Positions 57,101 to 63,100 of a stretch of 64,000 nucleotides of DNA are shown here, piece by piece. Position 1 is the first letter of the stretch; each line of letters opens with the position of its first letter. The position numbers were made by a program, and so were the translations under genes. The DNA is from Omphiscola glabra (Eukaryota; Mollusca; Gastropoda; Lymnaeidae), in contig OZ024802.1 in NCBI GenBank assembly GCA_964017045.1, forward strand, positions 6,494,413-6,558,412, written 5' to 3'. Under the pieces are notes generated by a model. It did not search any database and was not told the DNA's origin. It saw only the letters and a program-made list of their open reading frames with translations.

Positions 57101-60100
57101 GGTTCAAGAAAGTGATCGCATTAAAATCTCACCTTTCGATGACTTTATCACATTTGTTATCAAAGGTAAATTTTGTCATATTTATAATTATAAATCTAAG
57201 GTTTGTTTGTTATTATAAGTCTAAGGTTTTATTTGAACATGCTAAAAAATCCAATTTGAAGCCATCAGAAACTTCAATGATATATCAATAAAAGCAAGTT
57301 GTTTCAGCTTAGCCAGTCGGCTGCTTTGTTCAATAAAATGTTGGCATGGTTCCAACAAGATTGCTAACATCACAATTGGCATACAAAAGCTTTCTTTTGT
57401 CCCCTGTCCCCTCTATTTAACACTTGACAATTTAACTATTTCAGAAACTGACAGAGATGATACCGGACGATACAGTATTGAAATCAGCAATGACAGCGGC
57501 TCAGTGTCTGCACCCTTTCAGCTCAAAGTTGTTAGTAAGTGACCTTGATGACATCATTGACCTTCTCTCTTGTCCTGCATTTAGAGCTCCAGTAAAATGT
57601 TCAAGATTTTGACATATTATCTCTTAAACCATCCCTAAAATAATCTCAGCAGTGTTGACATGGAAAACTAAAAGAAAGGATTTTTTTGGTGGTTTTTTAA
57701 AAATATAATTTAAAAAGTGTCAACACTATTTTCATGCATTGTTATATATTCTCCTGCTGATGTTAACATTGTATCACTTTAAGAGTCTGTTGATGTTAAC
57801 GTTGTATCACTTTAAGAGTCTGCTGATGTTAACGTTGTATCACTTTAAGAGTCTGCTGATGTTAACGTTGTATCACTTTAAGAGTCTGCTGATGTTAACG
57901 TTGTATCACTTTAAGAGTCTGTTGATGTTAACGTTGTATCACTTTAAGAGTCTGTTGATGTTAACGTTGTATCACTTTAAGAGTCTGTTGATGTTAACGT
58001 TGTATCACTTTAAGAGTCTGTTGATGTTAACTTTGTATCACTTTAAGAGTCTGCTGATGTTAACGTTGTATCACTTTAAGAGTCTGCTGATGTTAACGTT
58101 GTATCACTTTAAGAGTCTGCTGATGTTAACGTTGTATCACTTTAAGAGTCTGCTGATGTTAACGTTGTATCACTTTAAGAGTCTGCTGATGTTAACGTTG
58201 TATCACTTTAAGAGTCTGCTGATGTTAACGTTGTATCACTTTAAGAGTCTGCTGATGTTAACGTTGTATCACTTTAAGAGTCTGTTGATGTTAACGTTGT
58301 ATCACTTTAAGAGTCTGTTGATGTTAACGTTGTATCACTTTAAGAGTCTGTTGATGTTAACGTTGTATCACTTTAAGAGTCTGTTGATGTTAACGTTGTA
58401 TCACTTTAAGAGTCTGTTGATGTTAACTTTGTATCACTTTAAGAGTCTGTTGATGTTAACGTTGTATCACTTTAAGAGTCTTGCTGTTAACGTTGTATCA
58501 CTTTAAGAGTCTGTTGATGTTAACGTTGTATCACTTTAAGAGTCTGCTGATATAGGGAGTGAGCTGATAATGGTCTGACCAAGTCAATGTTATTATCTCC
58601 TAGGTCCACCTGGAGCCCCCACAGGTCCTCTGGGTGTATCTGACATCACCAAACACACCTGTCGGTTGGCATGGAAACCACCCAAGGATGATGGTGGTGG
58701 TAAAATCAACAGCTACCTGGTCGAGAGACAGGAGTTGGGCAAACCATACTGGGTCACAGTCTCTTCCCACTGCAAGGTGAGAAGGGCACATTTAAATAGT
58801 AATGAGAATCCTTGGTTAAAAGGACACACAGAGCCCATTGTTCATTATAAGATGTTAAGGAACATAATTTTTTCAAACTAATATTTCTGAAATATTTTTT
58901 TTAAATTATAACTTTACTTGCTTTTTAGCATTAACAGATACGTTGTTCATGGAAAGTTAATTTACTTAATATTTATGAGAGAATTACGCCATATATACCA
59001 CTGTGGAACCTGTTTGTCCCTAGGATACTAGTATTGATGTCCAGGGCTTGTATGAAAATAGCCAGTACTTATTCAGGGTTGCTGCAGTCACAGAGAACGG
59101 ACCAGGTGAATTTTTGCAGGCAGAAACTCCCATCGTTGCCAAGATGCCATTTGGTAAGTTTTGTAAACCATTAACTAAACTTCTTAGAGACATTGTTCAA
59201 CCACAACTTTTTTGTACCAAACCTGGTGATGGTTTTTTTTTTTTTTTTTCACTTAGTGGAACTTCTGTGGAACATGAGATGTGTTTCACAAAGAAGGGGC
59301 TTCATTCAATGCAGACTGGCTGCATAATTGTATGCTTGAGTAATAGTTAGGATGATTTTAGTCAACTGCTATTCTAAAGATCAAGAAGATTATTGGAACA
59401 TAAATTCAGTGGAGTTTTTATAATCCAAGTAAAATATTTTCTTGTCCAGATGCCCCGGAATCGCCAGGCACGCCAAATGTCACAGAGGTTGGTGGCGACT
59501 TTGTCAGCCTGACCTGGGACAAACCCAGATCAGACGGAGGCGGCAAGATCCAGGGCTACTGGATAGAGAAGAGGGAGCATGGCACAGAGAACTGGTCAAG
59601 GGTCAACAACAACCCGTGCATCACAAACATGATCAACATCCCGAACCTCATTGAAGACCGTCATTACGAGTTCCGTGTGTTTGCCCAGAATGAGGCTGGA
59701 TTGAGTAAACCGTCCACTGCCTCTAACACTGTCAAAATCAAAGATCCTCAAGGTAACTGATTGACTGGTCTGGACATTTGACAGATTTAGGATACGATTT
59801 TGAAATATCAGTATTACAATATTATTTCTATGTGTGCTAAGGCATTTAATGTTAATTTCTAGTAATTTATTGTCTGGTACTAAGTTCAATAGTAACAATT
59901 CAGATGTTTGGTCTAGCATAACTTTTACTTAATGATATGAAGTTATAGAAATGTATTGTATGAATAAACAGTTTTCTCCCTGCTCTTCTTTTCTTTCATA
60001 ACAATGATAGAAAAAAATTTCAGAAATGTGAAATGATCAGCACAAATTTAAGTTTTCTATTAAAAGGTAAAGCATTATGGGTAGTTTCTCAGCATCGATT

Positions 60101-63100
60101 TTATGAGACTATAACATTGTTGGCCTATTCCCCCTACAGCTGCTGATGTCCCAGAATTCACCAGCGGTCTCAGGAAGCTACAGGCTGTTGAGGGCAAGTC
60201 TGCCAGGTTTGAGTGTGAGGTGTCAGGAAATCCCAAACCAGACATTCAGTGGTGAGTCTTCAATGTTCATCTGTCAGTCTCTTACCAGACATTCAGTGGT
60301 GAGTCTTCAATGTTCATTTGTCAGTCTCTTACCAGACATTCAGTGGTGAGTCTTCAATGTTCATTTGTCAGTCTCTTACCAGACATTCAGTGGTGAGTCT
60401 TCAATGTTCATCTGTCAGTCTCTTACCAGACATTCAGTGGTGAGTCTTCAATGTTCATCTGTCAGTCTCTTACCAGACATTCAGTGGTGAGTCTTCAATG
60501 TTCATCTGTCAGTCTCTTACCAGACATTCAGTGGTGAGTCTTCAATGTTCATTTGTCAGTCTGACCAGACATTCAGTGGTGAGTCTTCAATGTTCATCTG
60601 TCAGTCTGACCAGACATTCAGTGGTGAGTCTTCAATGTTCATCTGTCAGTCTGACCAGACATTCAGTGGTGAGTCTTCAATGTTCATCTGTCAGTCTCTT
60701 ACCAGACATTCAGTAGTGAGTCTTGAATGTTCATTTGTCAGTCTCTTACCAGACATTCAGTGGTGAGTCTTCAATGTTCATTTGTCAGTCTGACCAGACA
60801 TCTAATGAGATACTTTTCATCAGACTGTACATCTTTATATAATCTGTTAATCTCTAACAAGTATTTTATTATGTCTAGTTTTATTTTGTTATGCACAATA
60901 TTTTTTCTGAGATTAACTTTTCTAGATTTCTGCCCCCCCGGGCCACCCGACCCCCACCCCTTTTGTGTGTGTGTCCTGAGTTTGAGTCTTTTCACAGGAA
61001 CACTCATAAGTGACTTTAACATAGGAAGGCTTAGACTTTGAGAAGAATATTGCATAAATAATAATAGTATAATATCTTAATATAAAATAACTTTTAATTT
61101 GAAATCTTTGATCTATTTTTTTTTAAATGACTAGAATACTTTCTGTGACCAAATGTTAAATTTGCTGCTGTTCAAGGTTTAAGGGAGTCAGGGAGATCTA
61201 CGACAGCGACAAGTTTGAGATTTCCACCGAGGGCGACAAACAGATTCTTGTCGTGAGAAACATCTACGGTGAGGACGCTGATGAGTACTCAGTCCGGGCA
61301 ACCAACAGGGGAGGAAGTCGTGTTTCACGAGCGGAGCTGGAGATCAGATGTAAGTTTATCTATCCCTATTTATATCTAATTTATTTATCTATTCCTGTTT
61401 ATATCTAATTTATATTCCAGCTATGAGCAGGTCATGCAGGTATGTTGAATCTCAAACTTTGTGAATGTAGCATCACTCAAAACTTCACTGTATTTTGTAG
61501 ATCTCTTGTGTTTTGAGAGTTCTTGAAAACCTGTATTTCTATTAACATAAAAACACAAGCATTAAATGTAAGAACATTTATATGAAAGGATCATCAGGGA
61601 CAACTTTAAGACAAGAAATGTCAAGGTTTTCTCGCCATCCCTTAACAACTTGCCCCTATAATCCCATAACAACTTGCCCTTATAATCCCATAACAACTTG
61701 CCCCTATAATCCTACAGCATTTTATTATAGTTCATTCTCACAATCCTGACAGCTCCGCCAAAAATCAATGTGCCGCCACGATTCAGAGATGTTTGTACGT
61801 TTGAGAAGGGAGAGAATGTGACCTTGAAGATACCGTTCACCGGCAACCCTAAGCCAACAGTTAAATGGGTCCGTGACAACGAGGAACTGCGGGGGTCAAG
61901 GTTAGTTTAGTTTAGGTCAAGGTTAGTTTTGGTTTAGGTCAAACTTATTAGCTCAGTCATGATGTACAACAACAACATAAGAGCTCTCTTTTGTGTGCTC
62001 GATTTCTGACACATTTTTTTTTTAATATAAGGATCTTTGAGTGGATTTGTAAAAAGTCATTTATTAATACAGAGGATATTCTTGTGAGATAGTGAACTTT
62101 GGATGTTGATATGTCAGGTTCCAGTCTGAAGTGACAGACCGTCATGCCATCCTGACCATCAAAGATGCCAGCAAGTTAGATGACGGACCATACAGACTGG
62201 TGCTGGAGAATGAACTAGGATCTGATTCAGTAGTCCTGAAAGTTCAAGTTAACGGTAGGTTGGATGTGTGGTAGGTTGGATGTGTTGTAGGTTGGTTATG
62301 CGGTAGGCTGGATGTGCGGTAGGTTGGATGCACGGTAGGTTGGATGCACGGTAGGTTGGATGCGCGGTAGGTTGGATGCGCGGTAGGTTGGATGCGTGGT
62401 AGGTTGGATGTGCGGTAGGTTGGATGTGGGGTAGGTTGGATGTGCCTTAGGTTGGATGTAGGGTAGGTTGAATGTAGGGTAGGTTGGATATGCGGTAGGT
62501 TGGATGTGCTGTAGGTTTGATGTGCGGTAGGTTGGATGCGCGGTAGGGTGAATGTTTGGTAGGTTGGACGTGCGGTAGGTTGGATGTGCGGTAGGTTGGA
62601 TGTGTGGTAGGTTATATGTGCTTACAGTGTTTCTACCTTAATGGAGAGCTAGTAATAGAAGTACTTTATTTATCAGATGATTTATTCGTGCTGATTGGCA
62701 AATTGTCATAAGGAGTTCGTGTCATATATGTCACAACTTTTATTGTCAGCCTCAAGAGCTGAAGACAGAGTTCAGAAACATATTTTTTTTTAGAGTAGTT
62801 TAGGTATTTGGAAATTGTAACACATATAAATTAATATTTGATTTAACTGGGTCGCTTCTGAAGGGGGTTACCAAGATTACTTTCAAACATTTTTAACTTA
62901 TACTTATTAACTTTTTGACCTCTCTCACCTATATCAATCCATAATTACAGATCGCCCGGATCCACCAAGGTTCCCGGTCGTGGAGAATATCCGTGACGAC
63001 TCTGTTGTGTTGTCATGGAAACCACCACTCAATGATGGCGGCAGCTTCATCACGGAGTATGTCGTTGAAAGAAATGAACCACCAGGTGACAAGTGGGTCA

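Noticed and set aside
57739..58506. 255-codon ORF of an 11-residue repeat
   Set aside because: Artefact of a 33-bp minisatellite between exons 42 and 43; no splice sites bring it into frame.
60232..60795. CRISPR-like appearance of regular repeats
   Set aside because: Units are contiguous with no unique spacers, and the DNA is eukaryotic with the unit copied from an exon end.
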